DNA of 64,000 bases from Ceratothoa steindachneri (GCA_963969495.1 OZ018337.1:79470648-79534647), one strand, 5' to 3'. Counted from the first letter of the stretch, positions 1-13,498 are shown. Translations and numbers: made by a program. The notes: generated by a model from the letters alone, not told the origin.

Positions 1-229
1 TTGACGAAATGTACGCGCGAAGTATGAAGGAAGTTCAAGAATAAATTTCCTCTTTATTCCCTTTTCTGTTTGATTACTTTCTGGGGGAAAATTTTGTTCT
101 CAAAGATTGAAAACTGGGAAATATTGTTCCATATTCAAAAAAGGTAGACGTGAGGAAAAGGAGAACTCCTGGCCAGTAAACTTAACCTTAATTATATGTT
201 AAATAATGGAGTCAATTAATGATTTAAAA

Positions 230-760
230 TTACGCAATTATTTGGAGATAAATCAATTTTATTAAATAGTCAATATGGTTTCAGGAAAGGGGGGTCTTGT
301 GTCATATCTTATGAGTATGTAGCAAAAACTGTCGATTCAGGTTCTAGTTACGATTGGATATATCTAGATTTTTATAAAGCCTTTAATAAACTCCTGTTCA
401 ATAATAGCCTTCTTCAGAGCTAAAAGTTATGCTTATACTCGAAAAAAACGATGACTTGGAATAAAAATTGGTTGAAAGATCGTAAGCAGAGGGTAATTTT
501 AAATGGGGGTGACATTAGACTGGCTGCCGATAACGAGTGGACTTTCTTAAGGTTCCGTTTTAGGCCCCCTACTCTTTTTACTCTTCGTAAACAGCTTAAG
601 TTCGGGAATGATTCGCCAAGTAAATTCATTTGCTAACGATACTAAACTTGGGCAGATAATAAAATTGCCTGAAAATATTATAATTAAAGGGTGCAACGAA
701 TAGGGCATGAAGCTTAATGTTTACAAATGCGGCGCTTTACACTTCGGAAAAATATTCCAC
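230..760 (+). pseudogene. LINE reverse transcriptase fragment (CR1-like)
   Basis: Decayed piece of a non-LTR retrotransposon reverse transcriptase. Across shifting frames one reads, in the expected order, QYGFRKGGSC, then WIYLDFYKAFNK (motif A, with its Asp present), then NWLKDRKQRVILNG, then MKLNVYKCGALHFGKN near 710-760. These correspond to the palm and thumb regions of CR1/Jockey-type LINE ORF2. Stops and frameshifts interrupt it, for example at 421 and 634. The catalytic YADD/FADD block should lie near 635-655 and survives only as a decayed 'FANDTKLG'-like trace. No endonuclease part is visible upstream in the window. The order and motif content make the family call fairly safe; the clade is a guess. 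Confidence 0.7.
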
Positions 761-3700
761 ATTTAAAAACTATCTCCCAGAAATCAAAATTATAGAATTA
801 AAAGAGCAGGTCGATCTAGTAGTTAAAATGGATAATAAATTAAATTTCTTCATTCATGGCGTTGCAATTATAAATAAAGCATCATTTACCGTGGTTTTTC
901 CTTGTTCCGAATTTTCTCTAAGTTGAAAAGAAAGAAATTATCTAAATTAGTTAGCGCAGACATAGTTAAAGTTAGGTCAACGAACAGCGGCTATAATCAA
1001 CGATCACGTGATTATGAGCAAGGACTTGAACGAGTCTCCCAGGGTCATTAAGAGTGATCAACGCTAACCCAAGCCAAGACTCATAACTGCAAGGCAGTAT
1101 TCAAAGATATTTGCATCCACGGGTGATTTCAATGGAAGCTAAAAGGAATTTCGCCTTAAAAATTATCTGTCACTGGTAGCAAAAGTATACTTAGATTAGG
1201 GTCTTAAATCTTGGGATAACAAACTTCAAACGAGACATTTCTGCCACCACGCTATTTACTGTGACCTAAAGGCAAAATGAAGAGAAGCCGATATTTTCAC
1301 AGTCCTGTAGAAATGAAAAGTCTTGTTTGACTCTCCAAACTGTAAGAAAGTTTGTCTCCTCTCCATCTCCTTAACGCACACATAAAAATGTTTTAATTAT
1401 TATAAATTAAAAGTACTTTGGGAATATAGATCAAAGAGAACAATGTTTTGATAAGTATCTTTGGCTTTTGCCTGTTTTCAATTAAGTAAACTTAATTTGC
1501 CTCACCTGAAAAATGGGCTAAAGAGTCAGATCATCGATGGCTTATCGATAGCTTCTTCAAAAGCAGACCAGAGTTTCTTGATATTTGTAGTGGACGGATC
1601 TTGGAAGCAAAAAGATCAGGAAACACCGTCCTATAAAAATGCTCGACTGAGTTTATTTAGGGTGTGAAGGGGGTGCGTAACTATATAAAATGCTTCTTGA
1701 ACCAATTTGGAGCAACTTGGGAACGATATTCTTCTGTGATATCCATCTTTGTTGGGATACTAGATCGGCCAATAGTTAGGTGGCAACATGAATTTGAAAT
1801 AAATCCTATTATGAGGGGTTTCTAAATTATGTGGTTGTACATATCGAATTGAAATATAGGTTTATTTTTGAATAGGATATCTCTAACTTACATCACTTTG
1901 CATTTCTCTATTGCAAAATATATTCTTTCGAACATATTTATAATATAGTAGAATATATAAATAAATCATGTATATGACAAAGTCCAAATCAAATTTACAT
2001 ATTTAATTACCGGTGAACTGCATTTATATCACTGGATACAATTGCAAAGATCATTCTCATAACTTTTATAACTTTAATAAGTTTCACTACTTCTGCTTTG
2101 ACCCATACCTGGACATTAGCTTCCTGCTAATATCCTGATCCCTGCTCATATTTTGCTGTCAGAACTAATAAGCAGACGCCTCAGTTCCCATTCTAACAAA
2201 CCTTTCAATGCGTTATGTGTGGTACACCCCTCTTACACCACTCCTATATTATGTGGGGGGAATGTGACTTAATCACCTACTGCAACGCGAACCGTTTAAG
2301 GAATGTTCGCAGGGATTAACGATCGAACAGGAGGTCAAACTTGAGGCGTTGGGTTTCAAATCCTTAACAAACCAGGCAGAGTGCAAAAATGGTTAACGAG
2401 ATTTACTTGAATAGGCCGAGAGTATCGTTCGAGGTTAGGTAAAAATGAAACAACAAAAATATAATTCTATTTAAAAATATCTAAATAAGAATAAAAAATA
2501 GGCAAAATGGAATTATTTAAAAATGAAATAGTCTCTTGATAATTATGATAAGGATGGATTCTCAAAATAAAATTAATTTATTAGCGTTATTATGCTCAGA
2601 TCAAAAGGGGGAAATTGACAATACTACTAATTAGGGTGGTTTCAATCTTACGGGTCGGTGACTTCGAAGAAGGTCCTGCTTGTGATGAGTAAAGTGGGGC
2701 GCGATGATAAGGCAAGGGGTGTACGATCTTGATGAGGCAAGTGAGACACGCCCCGAACCAACCTTTTGAGGAATAGCGATAAAGATAGCCAATCTTCAAT
2801 GATGACTTTCGATGGGGAAATGGGGTATTACTCGTAATTCGTCAAAGATAATCGATGGAGATTTTCTTCGGATCGATTAAACGAAGGGAGACTGTCGCGC
2901 AACTTCGAATGATTGCCGTTAACAAAAGATACCAATTGACTGGGATAGAATCACGGCGGAGAAAGTCTTGATGTCTGATGAACGCTCACGGGACTTCGAC
3001 ACGAGACGATGAGGGTGACTTTGAGGCGCGTGCGGGACTCCTCGATCTCAAGTCAAAATCGGGTATTTGTACAGGTGATCCAGAATGGGGAAAAGGAGAT
3101 TCGGAACAGGGGGTGAGGAAGCTCCAGATATCATAATCCGTGAGGCGGACGAAACTTCAGCTTTTAGTGGCAAGGTGTGAAAAAACAACCGACTCGTTCT
3201 CTCCTCGGCAAATTCGCATGATTGGGGAATAATTCCCCAATACGCCTAGGAGTTGAAACTTCTCGGATGATCTCGAACAGGAAATGACGTTTTCCACGGC
3301 GGGATACAATCGTACGTAGTCTCCAAATAATGTGAGGAGGTCAGAGGTTAATCTTTTCCAGGTATATTACCTGTATTGATGAAGTTATTCACTTCGGAAG
3401 TGTTAGCATTTTCCCAACGGTTGATCAAACCACTAATGCTGGAATGATCACACTGATGTTAGGCGTCTTTCTGGTCCTAACAGAATAATCTATCTGATTC
3501 CGTATCTCCCGTGATGCCCATGACTCTCTCCACCCCCATCAATCCTTCTTTTTTTATCCTCAGACAGGCATTTATGACATTAGCAATCGTTAGTTACTTT
3601 CTATAGGAAAAAGTGGAACATATAGTCGCTGCTCTCAGCTTCCATCATCACATTGCTCAGGTCAGTCTTTCCATCAAAGAGGGTGTAAAAGATTCGATTT

Positions 3701-5344
3701 CATCCAGGCGATTCTCCTATCGCTCTTGACCTAGCAAGAGCTAAAGAAAGAGCTTTCAACAATTTCCTCTGTGCTCTCTTGACCGTGTTCTTATGAATCA
3801 ATTCACTTGTATGTAATGATTCTTGCATCAATCAGAGCTGCCGTTGCTGCAGTTTTCCTTAGCCGTATATCATCTGCCTTCCTGCAGGGAAAACAGACGC
3901 CATTCTTAAAGAAGATCAAACAGGAAAAGAAACAAGAAATTAACGATGTGTTTCAATCGTATTCGGTGCAAAGATTTCCTCGCATCATATCATTTGTCTC
4001 TCTTTTAATATTAATTAGTCATGTTTAAATTTTATGTTAGCATTTTGAATAAAGTAGATTTTCTTTTTTTACCTTTTGTTGCAAAATTTTAAATGAAACC
4101 CGATTTAGACTTTCATCTCTCAAACCACATCAAGGTTTAATCCCATTAGGATATTTGAGTCACAGTTGTTGAATATTCAATTGTTTTCTTTAATTATTAA
4201 CCATTTATTATATTCTTTTGCTAATTCTGAAAAAAATCGGAATCTTTCCACTTGAGAGAGAAAGGGTTAACATAATATTACGATAAAAGATAACATTGTG
4301 TCCAACTGAAATAAAATTTATCTTCCCTTTTCACTCCACTCTGATCTTCTTTTCTCCATTCTTTTCCTTTCCTTGACTGACCGCGAGTGGACCTTAGCCT
4401 GATTGACTCTCTGTAAATTTTAGCTGAATTTCAGGATCCAGTTGCAGGACCTCGGCCACGATTGGTAGAGGAGATGAAAAGAAAATCCACGGAAAAAGTA
4501 TTTTCATCAACTTCTCTTCACAAAAAATATATCTTCTAAGCAAATAAATTTGTAAATAATTTTATGTAATCTGGAAACATCAACAAATTCTCCCTGAATG
4601 AAGAATAAATAGACTCTTTCCCCAAAGAATTATTCCTTCAATTTTAATGTGGCTGAGTCAACAAATTATCTTCATGTGTATATAACGAAACTCTGAAGGT
4701 CTTAATTGGAGTGTTGAATTTTTTGCTCCTTACTTCTCTTTTAATTATCTTATGTGCATTTCTGCTCCTGTTTTGTTGTTTACATTTATTGTTGAGGGAA
4801 TTAATATTAAGAGACTTGACTCTAACAACGTTTAATATGTTGAATGGTTTAATTAATCTTCGGAATTTCCTTTGAAATTGTAGTGTTGACAAGTGTATTT
4901 AGGTTCGCGGTGTATATACAGTGCCCCGCAAGTCATCCAACATGGGAAAACAGGTATTTCTTTCTTTTGCAGTGATTGTAATACATCCTTATATCGATGT
5001 TAACCAAAGAGAATAACATTGAAATCAACCCACTGGTTGGTATGCAAAGCAGCAGATAGGTCGCAGACAGGTTTAATCGCCGATATCCAATTTCCAACAT
5101 CACTGTTCGATGAAGGATTAGCAAATACAAGCAGACGGGAATTGTGTGGGACAACCCACGTGCGGGACTGATAACGACTAGCAAATCCAGTAACACGTAC
5201 TGATATAGGCGCACGTTTTGTTGTGAGTCCAAGGAAATAAATCCCTCTTTTGAATATTCGCTGAAATCGAGGTCAGTAGAGCATTATTAACCACATCCTG
5301 AAGTTGGATTTACTCCTGAAACTGAGCGAGAACAACTGAGATCA
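761..5344. other. No gene recognised
   Basis: AT-rich DNA with short chance reading frames and stops in all frames. The block around 2200-3350 is more GC-balanced and may be an old repeat, but I could not match it to a family. No RNA gene is visible. Confidence 0.4.
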
Positions 5345-5500
5345 GAGAGGGCACTTTTGCGAGTGGGATTTTTCAGAAGAGGACTGTGAACTTAACTTTT
5401 CCACTGGTATCTTATTCTTTGATGAGGCCAACTTTTACGTGTCTGGCGAACTTAATCGCCAAAACACGCGTTACTGGTCCTTTCAGAACCCTCACTGATT
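5345..5500 (+). pseudogene. Tc/mariner-class DDE transposase fragment
   Basis: One reading frame gives CEWDFSEEDCELNF, then ILFFDEANFYVSGELNRQN, then TRYWSFQNPH. This is the first catalytic block of an IS630/Tc/mariner-type transposase common in arthropods and other invertebrates, in which an FSDEA..F...G.VN.QN.RYW pattern carries the first catalytic Asp; that Asp is present here. The downstream blocks (second Asp, SPDLTP block) are not readable. It is a relic of about 50 codons. It belongs to the same broad family as the transposon at 52975-54777 but is too short to place within it. Confidence 0.55.
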
Positions 5501-8500
5501 TCACTTGGGTAAAGAGCAAAGAAATGGATTTGTAATCATGTGTTAATGTTGTCAAATATGAATTGATAAATCAGTCCGTCTTTCCACATATGGATTGGTT
5601 AATTCTTATTTGACAACGATGTATCGAGAGAAAGATTTATGGAGACACCGGGGTGTTTCCAAGCAGTCAGAAACCTGAGGGACGGTCAGCAATTTAAACA
5701 AATACTCTAAACTTCAGTATCACAATGGTGCGCGACTTGCGAGACAATTTGTATTATTTATAAAATGTATTTATATTTATTTTCAATTAGTCTCCTTTAC
5801 TATAAATACAAGTAAGCAACACTAAATATCTATTCTTTCATCTTTGCTCTCATACTGTGGTTGATGAACCTTGAGTCAGTCCTTGCGAGACTTTGATACC
5901 ATCTCTTCAAATAAAACTTGAGTTAAAGATATATTTTTTAAGGCGAGGAATAAGAAATCTTCCCCATTTGTGTCCATTTCACAGAATTTCCTTAAGTCCG
6001 AGATGCCAAACACATTGCTGGACTATTTGGGGGACCTGAGATTCAAAGTGTAATGAAGGATGATTATTTTGAAAGAGTGACGCATCGATAAATGCATGGC
6101 AAACCTTGAAATTAGTAGTGAATAACTTTCTTTGAAACAGCCGAATATCAGAATACGTGCGCATTGTTGAAGGAATGGCACCAAATTTTAAGATTTTTCG
6201 AGCGCAGGTGTCGGTAAAATGCATTACCTCAGATCACATAGGATGAAAATGTATCCTCTTTTAACGCCCAGGTAATATATTTGTTTTTGCCATTCATTTT
6301 CCAATAAAATATTAACTCTTACTATCTTCATTAAACTCGTTCTATTTTTCTTTCTTCCCTACTTCATTTCTTTATTTAACCTCACCATCATTATAATCTT
6401 TCTTCTCTCGACCTAAATTGAAACGAATGTTTTTTATTTCATAAATTTAATAAATAATGTGAAACCGACATAGCATCTCTGACAGGAGGTTTTGGAAGGG
6501 ATTTTTATTTTAACTTGCCTTAGTTCCGCAATGAAAAATGACCCTTACATGAAAAGAGAAAGCTATTTATAAATGTTTATATATCAAGCAAATTATATTT
6601 CCCTTTTAACGCGTTCTCCCTCCATACAGGACGAGGTTGAGCGTTATATCTGGATTAGCCGGGTGTGATATAACGACCGCCGATCGCTTCTTGCGCTTTG
6701 TCCGTCCCTTTTGACCCGTTATTTGTGATCCCGCAGATCACTCACGAGGCTTCCTGCTTTCTTCAACGCAAAACAAAGATCGTGGAAGTAAGGATGGCTT
6801 TTCTTATAAAGAAAAGTGTAGTAATTTCGAAGAAAATGAGACAGTTTTGGATGAACTCAATTACAAAGACTTTTTTAAATGTGTTCTCTTTCTAAGTTTA
6901 TCCCAGAATGACGAATATATTGGTATGCGATGATCCAATCGGGGTCTTTTTCATTTGATAATCACCCTGTACTCGCTTCAAATTAATATTTGGAGGGTTT
7001 GCAAAGAAATCTATTCTTTCTGGGCTCGACCTCTGATGAGGCAATTATTTTTACAAATCCTGCGAGCCAACTTTTCCCTCTTAAATATTTTTTTTTCTTG
7101 CGGGGAGAAGGGAGGGGGGGGGATTTTGGGGGCAAATAAAATTTGCATTTCTCTTTAATTTTCGGTCGGGTGGAGGTGAGACAAAGGGAACTGGAGAATT
7201 ATAGGAAAGAAAATTAGCGAAAAACTAAGAGTAGACGAAGTGTTTTTTCTCCAAAGTTTGCTTTTGGATAATTTTGCTTTGCTCTTGACTTTAATATTTA
7301 TTTGCTTTGCATAGGAACCTTTGCTATTTAGTTGCCGAGGCCCCGAACCAATCTCTTCTTTAGACTAGTCGGAATATGTACTTTCCACGCATTACCACTC
7401 ATCTGAATTTGTTCTCTTTCTGTACAAACCCCATTTAGAATGGGATGAAGACTTGTTTATGACTTTTCCATCTTTCTTCGAAGGTAAAAACTGATTTTCA
7501 GAATTCGTTTCCACAATTTTAATTCATTATGAAAAAAATGAAAATTATCAAAATGGTATCAAAGGAAAGCAACAATTTGTATTTTTCTCTGATTTTAACT
7601 TTATCTTCATTTGTATTCATCTCACAAATTGACAGAAACAAATGAATTAATGCCTTAATGATGAACGGTCGATAATAACAAATGATTTGGACGCGGAATA
7701 CATAGAAGCCATTCACAACACTCCTCTGTCTACAGCAGTTTGCTAAATAAGACCTGTTCTAGTCAGTGTTTATAAGAAGAGACGAGGAAGCGAAAAAGAG
7801 AAAGATAAAAGAAGAAGGAGGAATGGTAAAAAGTGCGAAGTGAAAATTGAGAAAATATCCTCGCTCAAAAATATATAAGTGAAGGGATGAGGGCCTTGCT
7901 TTAACTCAAGGGGAACAAATGGACTCACAATAGAATACATCTAAATTAACCTTCAGAGTTCATAGACGACTAAATTAACCTACTTGAGCACACCTTCTGT
8001 CTTTCTTAATGGCCTCGAAACGGGCTTGAAAGGAACTCGAAAGGGACTCGAAATGAACTTGAAATGGCACACATTCTTTGGCTAAATATCAGTCGACTCA
8101 AAACAAATTACGTCCTCATCTTCATTGATGGCATTTCATGACCGAATTTCTTAAATGACCTAAACCCCTCTTGTCTGGGGGGAATGAAAAAACCCCATAA
8201 CTTTTGTGTCCCTCGTATTTTAAAGAAAAGTACTAAATAGTATTACACCTGAGGAATCCTTTTTTTCATCAAGGAGTGAGAACAAGGATAACTCATTGCA
8301 GAACGAAAGAAGTTTGAGGAGAATGGAATGCTCTCGTGTTCTAAAGCGTGCTAAGTGTTCTACTTGGGTTTTGCATCCTGTACAATTTTCACTTAGACAT
8401 TTCTTAACGATTATCTCTTGCAAGCTACCGTTGGTTGTCACGTTTTAGTAAATCGATGAATGGATAAATCACTCTTTGCCATTGCACTACACCTTATATA

Positions 8501-9779
8501 CCGCCTATTTGTCCTGGTTGATCAATTTTTTCAGTTTTACATACATATATTCTACCCCCCTCCCATCTTCCCCAGTGTTTTCTTATATGCTAAAAGAGGC
8601 CCTTGTGTCGTTAAATCTGGTCAAAGTAGGAACAAGAATTTCTCTTCCAATTCTGGTTTGAGCTTCTGATGGTAGATGGTGGTGGGGCAATGTGTAATAT
8701 CCGGACCTAAGACCGGACTAGCGGGAATTGGTTTTAAGCAAAGGCGATGGTTTCTCAGTTTACTTCTTCTCGTTTATCTCGCAGCCCCGCCCACCCTTAG
8801 TATCATCGTATAAAATCCTATGCACCTCCTATTTGGGCAAGCAAATTCTGGTCTCTGCAGATGAATCGACATTTAAAATCAAACTCAGCAACTTTGCATG
8901 TAGCTTTTTATTTTTAAAGAAAAATGCTCGTAAATTCCATTTTATAAAACAGGACAACAATTTTTATAGTAATTTTTCCTGTTGAATTTCATCAGACATT
9001 GTTGAATAAATATTTCGCTCATTTTTAAATTTTCGCTAATTTTTTTTATCTCACGGTAAGTTTTTGTTTTGTAGCATTTGTGTTTATGTTCCACCGACTG
9101 TCCTCTCTCAGACATTTGAAGACATGTTAGTTCATGTAGGTTTACTATTAGCTTGCGTACAATGTGGATGAGTAATTATTATTATCAATTATGAAATTGG
9201 CTTATGTTCTATGAGGTCGGGCTTTATACTATAAGTGCGAGAAGCATTTTTGCATTCATTACCAACTGATTTTAATCTAACTTTCTTTTTTCAGATAGTG
9301 ATATCGCTATTATGTCTGTTAGATGGCTGTATTTAAACAGTCCAAATTCTTTTCTGTTATATAAGAAGAGACTTCACTGTACCCAGTAAATGAACAAAAA
9401 TTAGTGAATTTTTAAAGAAAGTTTACTTAGCTTACTTTGATGGAAAATCTTGGGACCAAGACAAGTCTTTGGCCTAAAATAAAGTATAAAAACACTAATT
9501 AAAATATACGACAAAGCAAAGTAAAGCGAAAGAATCTATGATTTGGTCTCCCAGTGTTTTGAAGAGAACCGAAACACAATGCGGATAACTTGTTCTGTTT
9601 GCCTCGTCCAGACTTCAAGTTACAATCTTCCCAGTTCCATTCAGATATAATACCAGTGCTAGGTTTTAAATGGTTTCCCCTCCTTGAGAACGAGCGGAAT
9701 AAGACATAAGTTGTGGAACACGAATATAATGTAGAGTTTGAAGATATTGATTCATATTCTAACTCAGGACAATAGTGTT
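5501..9779. other. No gene recognised
   Basis: AT-rich intergenic DNA. Short ORFs near 5979-6224 (minus), 6698-6895, 6955-7158 and 8460-8985 carry no motif I recognise. A small imperfect repeat of about 14 bp built on 'ggaactcgaaa' lies at about 8010-8070. Confidence 0.4.
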
Positions 9780-10690
9780 TTAATCAGGCAGAACAAAATG
9801 ACTTAGCAAGAATCGTCAGAACTGCTAACTTTAAAGAGAGCAATTACTTGAAAAAGCTCCAAAAATAACATTTTATCGTTAAAAGGGAATTGGATCTTTT
9901 ACAATACTTCAAAGTCAACGGTTGTTTAGTTTATTGTGATGATGTGTTAGGTTTTTTAACCGAAATAGGATGGACATGTTAAGATACAAATGAGTGGCGC
10001 CTCTTTTTAGATAGTTCAAAAAAGAAGTCTAAACTGTATATTAGCCCACAATGGCTTTATTTACAGTGGCCATTCATTACTTCTAAATGAAGACATTGAA
10101 AAAGTTCTAAAATTACTCAAATATGTTGACCCTAATGGGTTCATCTATGTGGATCTTAAAATGATCAACTTCTTATTTGGTCAAAAGGGAAGATTCACTA
10201 AGAATCCCTGCCCCTTGTGTCGCTGAGATAGTCTGGCCAAGGACAAACATGGGACTCAGAATAATTAGCCAGCAAGAACATCCTTAAATGCTGGAGATAA
10301 AAATGTCATTTGCCAGCCTTTGGTAGATAAAGTAAATCATATTTCAGACTCTCAACATCAAATTATCTAGAATGAAGTAGTATGTTAAAGCTCTAAATGT
10401 ACAGGGGCTGCTTTTAGTATACTTGTTGTCAATTTCCAGGTCGAAGTTATAAAAAATGAAAGCTGGTGTTTGGCTGGGCCGCAAATTAGAACTCTGATGA
10501 AAAATCCACATTGAAAAAGATTCATGGAATTTTATTTTGACAGTTGTTAAAAAATTCCTGGATAACCTAAAAAGACAAAATTTACAAATATCTTGTTGAA
10601 ATATGCCTCTCTAAGCGACATGACAGGGTTGTTTTTAATTTCTTTCAGGCATATATCCAAGGCAAGATTTCATCTTTCGACCAAGATTTT
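9780..10690 (+). pseudogene. Decayed uncharacterised transposon-type protein
   Basis: Stops interrupt every frame. A patchwork of readable segments still reproduces, in order, blocks I associate with a large uncharacterised protein family found in many copies in arthropod and cnidarian genomes: NDLARIVRTANFKESN (about 9800), GCLVYCDDVLGFL, then NEWRLFLDSSKK (about 9990), and GPQIRTLMKN (about 10480). The family behaves like a dispersed mobile gene, but its enzymology is unknown to me, so I assign no function. The collinear order of several blocks over about 900 bp is the main support. Confidence 0.42.
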
Positions 10691-11269
10691 TTCCGGTTTG
10701 AGCAGTTCTCGAAGCTTAACGACAAAGATTCTCCCCTAACTGATTTCGAGTCCTAAATATCCATTACATACGTAAGCTAACCTTATGTAAAAAGGATTTT
10801 ACACTAAACTTTTCAGATGACTAAAGTCTACAAATATTCCTTTATCTTCAAATTGACATGTGCATTTCAGCTTAGAAACATAATTTCACAGTATTAAACT
10901 AAGTGACAAGTAGTTTCCATCTGAACATCTGAAAACCAATCGATTGTCTGAGAAATCAAGAAAGTTCAACCAGAGTCAAAAGACCCATATTTTAGGTAAA
11001 AGATCTTGCATATAATAGTAATAGAATGTAATATAAGTGAGTTTTAATTTAACAATATGTATCGTAATTTAGGGGTAGAAAAAAGTTTAGTGTTTAGTAG
11101 AGTTTATTCATTAAATTTTATTCAATCATAGCCATGTAAAACAGGCTGCAGTTGGCCAGTGTATAGTGGAGTCTATTCTTCTGATTCGGTTCGAGTTAGG
11201 GTAAATCTTTAAACTACTAAGGCTCAGCAATGACACGAGTGATTTTTGTGATGATACAGGGTGTACGAC

Positions 11270-12180
11270 TAATTAATGTGTAGTGTTCTAGTCTTTCCTA
11301 GGCCTCGCGTGAAAGTGCAGAGTGACCTAGAGCCTAGCTAGACTAGCTCACTATGCACTTTCAAGAGAGGCCTAGGAAAGCCTAGGCCATTTGTGCGCCT
11401 GTGTTAAAGCTGATCTACATCCGACATCACGCAAGAAGGCTGAAAAGTTTAGCCTCAGCCAACCAGCTATTTTGCATCATTTAGAGGAAATGGGCAAATT
11501 TAAAAAATGGACGCATGTATTCCACGTAAATTAACCGACTTTGACCGTCACGCCGCAAAGACACCTGCATGACACTACTCTTCAAGAAACGTCGTTTTGA
11601 TTGGCTGAATAAAGTTGTTGCTGCAGATGAAAAATGGTCTCTACACTCGAAAATGGCAAGCAAAAGAAGCTGGGAGAACAAAGGTGCATCGGCACAACTT
11701 CAGGCAAAAGCATACTGATACCAAAATAGGCCTATGGTTTGAGTCTGATGGGATGTGAAAGGAGTGATTTACTGAGAAATGTTTTCCCTGCAAGCAGTCT
11801 ATCGGTGCTTAATTATACAATTAACAACTGCATCGTGGCAAATGCAATTATGCAGAAATGACCAGAATTGACTGATGTCATGTTTTCTTAATTATAACAT
11901 CCGACCACACTTTGCAAACCATACCTGTGAAAAACTCCTAGAGCTCGGGTGGGCAGTTCTCTCTCACCCACCGTACTCACCAGCATCAACAAACTATCAT
12001 CTATTCTGCGCAGTGCAGAACTTCTTGATAGCAAACCATTTGAATTTTACAACAAAGGCATCCATGATCTATCCCGTCGTTGGATGAGGTGCTCGAAAAT
12101 AATGGCGATTACATTATTCATTGATATTTTTTGCTGCATTGTTTCGTTGATAATTATCAGTGTCAATAAAAGATGTGCAA
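11270..12180 (+). pseudogene. mariner-type (DD34D) transposase pseudogene
   Basis: Transposase of a mariner element; it would cut and paste the element at TA dinucleotides. Readable blocks in order are KKAEKFSLSQPAILHHLEEM (about 11440, helix-turn-helix), FDWLNKVVAADEKWSLHS (about 11600; first catalytic Asp present), a VKGVIY-like block (about 11760), NIRPHFANHTCEKLLELGW (about 11900) and HPPYSPASTNYHLF (about 11970). The second catalytic Asp is replaced (NYNIRPH) and the third is Asn (STNYHLF). Several frameshifts are present. A TIR-like start, cagggtgtacg, sits at about 11265. The right end runs into the (TA)n array at 12199. The copy is dead. Confidence 0.75.
11285..11402. repeat. CCTAGG-rich palindromic MITE-like repeat
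   Basis: Imperfect inverted repeat. The arm starting ctttcctaggcctcgcgtga at about 11291 is matched in reverse complement by the arm ending gagaggcctaggaaag at about 11381, around a CTAG-rich centre. About 55-60 bp of one arm recurs inside the DD41D transposon at 54484-54562. Both copies lie between a terminal repeat and a transposase start. Confidence 0.65.
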
Positions 12181-12197
12181 AAACTTTTTTTCCTACC

Positions 12198-12198
<1 letters not shown>

Positions 12199-12280
<82 letters not shown>
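12199..12280. repeat. (TA)n microsatellite
   Basis: Uninterrupted TA dinucleotide run of about 82 bp, between the mariner relic and the repeat beginning caagccgctg. Confidence 0.97.
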
Positions 12281-12282
<2 letters not shown>

Positions 12283-12690
12283 AGCCGCTGTTCTCTTCCT
12301 TAACATGAAGAGCTTGTTTACACAGGCACACCTGAGGGGTGTCGCCTACGGCCTTATTTGCTAATCTTGACCGCCTTTTATAATCCCCTTTATAGACTCT
12401 TTATTTTAACACCCTGAACACCCTTTTCTTCTTCATCTTCTTCTTCTTCTTCTTCATCTTCAGCTTCATCTTCTTCTTCATCTTCATCTTTTTTTTCTTG
12501 ATCTTCATCTTCATCTTCTTCTTCTTCATCTTTTTCATCTCCATCTTCATTTTCACCTTCATCATCGTCATCTTCATCATCATCTTCTTCTTCTTCATCA
12601 TCATCATCTTCATCTTCATCATCTTCTTCATCATCATCTTCTTCTTCTTCTTCTTTTCTTCTTCTTCTTCTTCTTCTTCTTCTTATAAAG
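12283..12690. repeat. Dispersed repeat with (CTT/CAT)n tail, copy 1
   Basis: About 135 bp of unique-looking sequence (caagccgctgttctcttcct, then ctacggccttatttgctaat) followed by about 265 bp of CTT/CAT-rich simple repeat. The same pair, in the same order, occurs at 63727-64000. It is probably a short retroposed element read from the minus strand, with a GAA-rich end. The long Lys/Met and Phe/Ile reading frames over it are simple-repeat artefacts. Confidence 0.75.
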
Positions 12691-12799
12691 GAATTATTAG
12701 AAATAACTTTGATAAAAAAATTAAATCTACTTAGGTTACAACCGAACTAAATGAAAAATTCTTATTCAAACCTTCAAAATTCTCGTTCTTAAAATATAG

Positions 12800-13498
12800 G
12801 GTTATGGATATATATATGCAGATTTTGTTAAAGATCATAGTATATTTCGCCTTTATTAATTTTCTTTGGAAGCTTTCTATTTTCTTATCTTTTTTAAGCT
12901 CATTTTGTGGATGGTAAACAACTTCTACGTTCATCTTTTTTTTAAATGAAATGTGTTTGGTAAAACCAAACTTGACTATAATTGCTGAGCTTTCAATCTA
13001 TGCGATCATCTTCAGGGTGTCTTTCCTCCTTTATCGTTGAAGAATGGTGGATTCAATGAAAAGAAAACGGATTTTAGGAGATATTTATTCACCCTCGCTT
13101 AAACATTATGTCAAGGAAACGGGCCACTCCTGTGTAAGCGGAATTTTAAAACATCTTTAAAGTTCAATTTCAGCCCGTAGTCTGGATGTTGATGGCTGGC
13201 TTTTCTTCGTTAATTAAGATGGCTTCTAATGGCGTTTAGTCTAGCTTTATTTTCCTCCTTTCTTTAGATCGTTGTGTTATTAACCAATATGTCCCTGGTC
13301 AAGCTGATATTATGCACGGTCTCCATATGATTTGAGGGGGGTCCATGTTGAGGATGCATTGTCAAACGCCTCGAAAGTGTGGTGGTAGTCATACCAAAAT
13401 ATTTTGAGTTGTTTTGAAGCTTAGAGTCATCATTCAGGATCGAAGAGTTTTGAAGGAGGTTATTTTTCATAATGAGATTGTTAACTTTTGTCGTTATA
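12800..13498 (-). mobile_element. Penelope-like element, copy A (tail-to-head junction)
   Basis: On the minus strand the piece begins in the C-terminal GIY-YIG endonuclease region (13264-13498; KYFGMTTTTLSRRLTMH and HNISLTRDILVNNTTI). An untranslated stretch follows, then a hammerhead-like core (about 12985-13016), then a new ORF start at 12934 with ELKKDKKIES and FNKICIY. It stops in a short TATATA at about 12807. ORF tail, UTR and ORF head in tandem order is the arrangement of the pseudo-LTR of Penelope-like elements. Copy D at 38592 is collinear over about 700 bp. Frame breaks and the lack of the reverse transcriptase make it non-functional. A mariner end is inserted at 13499. Confidence 0.72.

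Noticed and set aside
4933..5232. 99-codon minus ORF with hydrophobic stretches
   Set aside because: No start context, homology or neighbours support it, and it lies opposite the decayed transposase region.
6600..6830. Possible host exon (YRTRLSVISGLAGC-like frame)
   Set aside because: Short, no splice-site pair I could defend and no recognised domain.
12401..12734. Lys/Met-rich and Phe/Ile-rich proteins
   Set aside because: Translations of a CTT/CAT simple repeat. The same applies to Ile-Tyr ORFs over (TA)n and Ser-Leu or Arg-Glu ORFs at 59276-59709.
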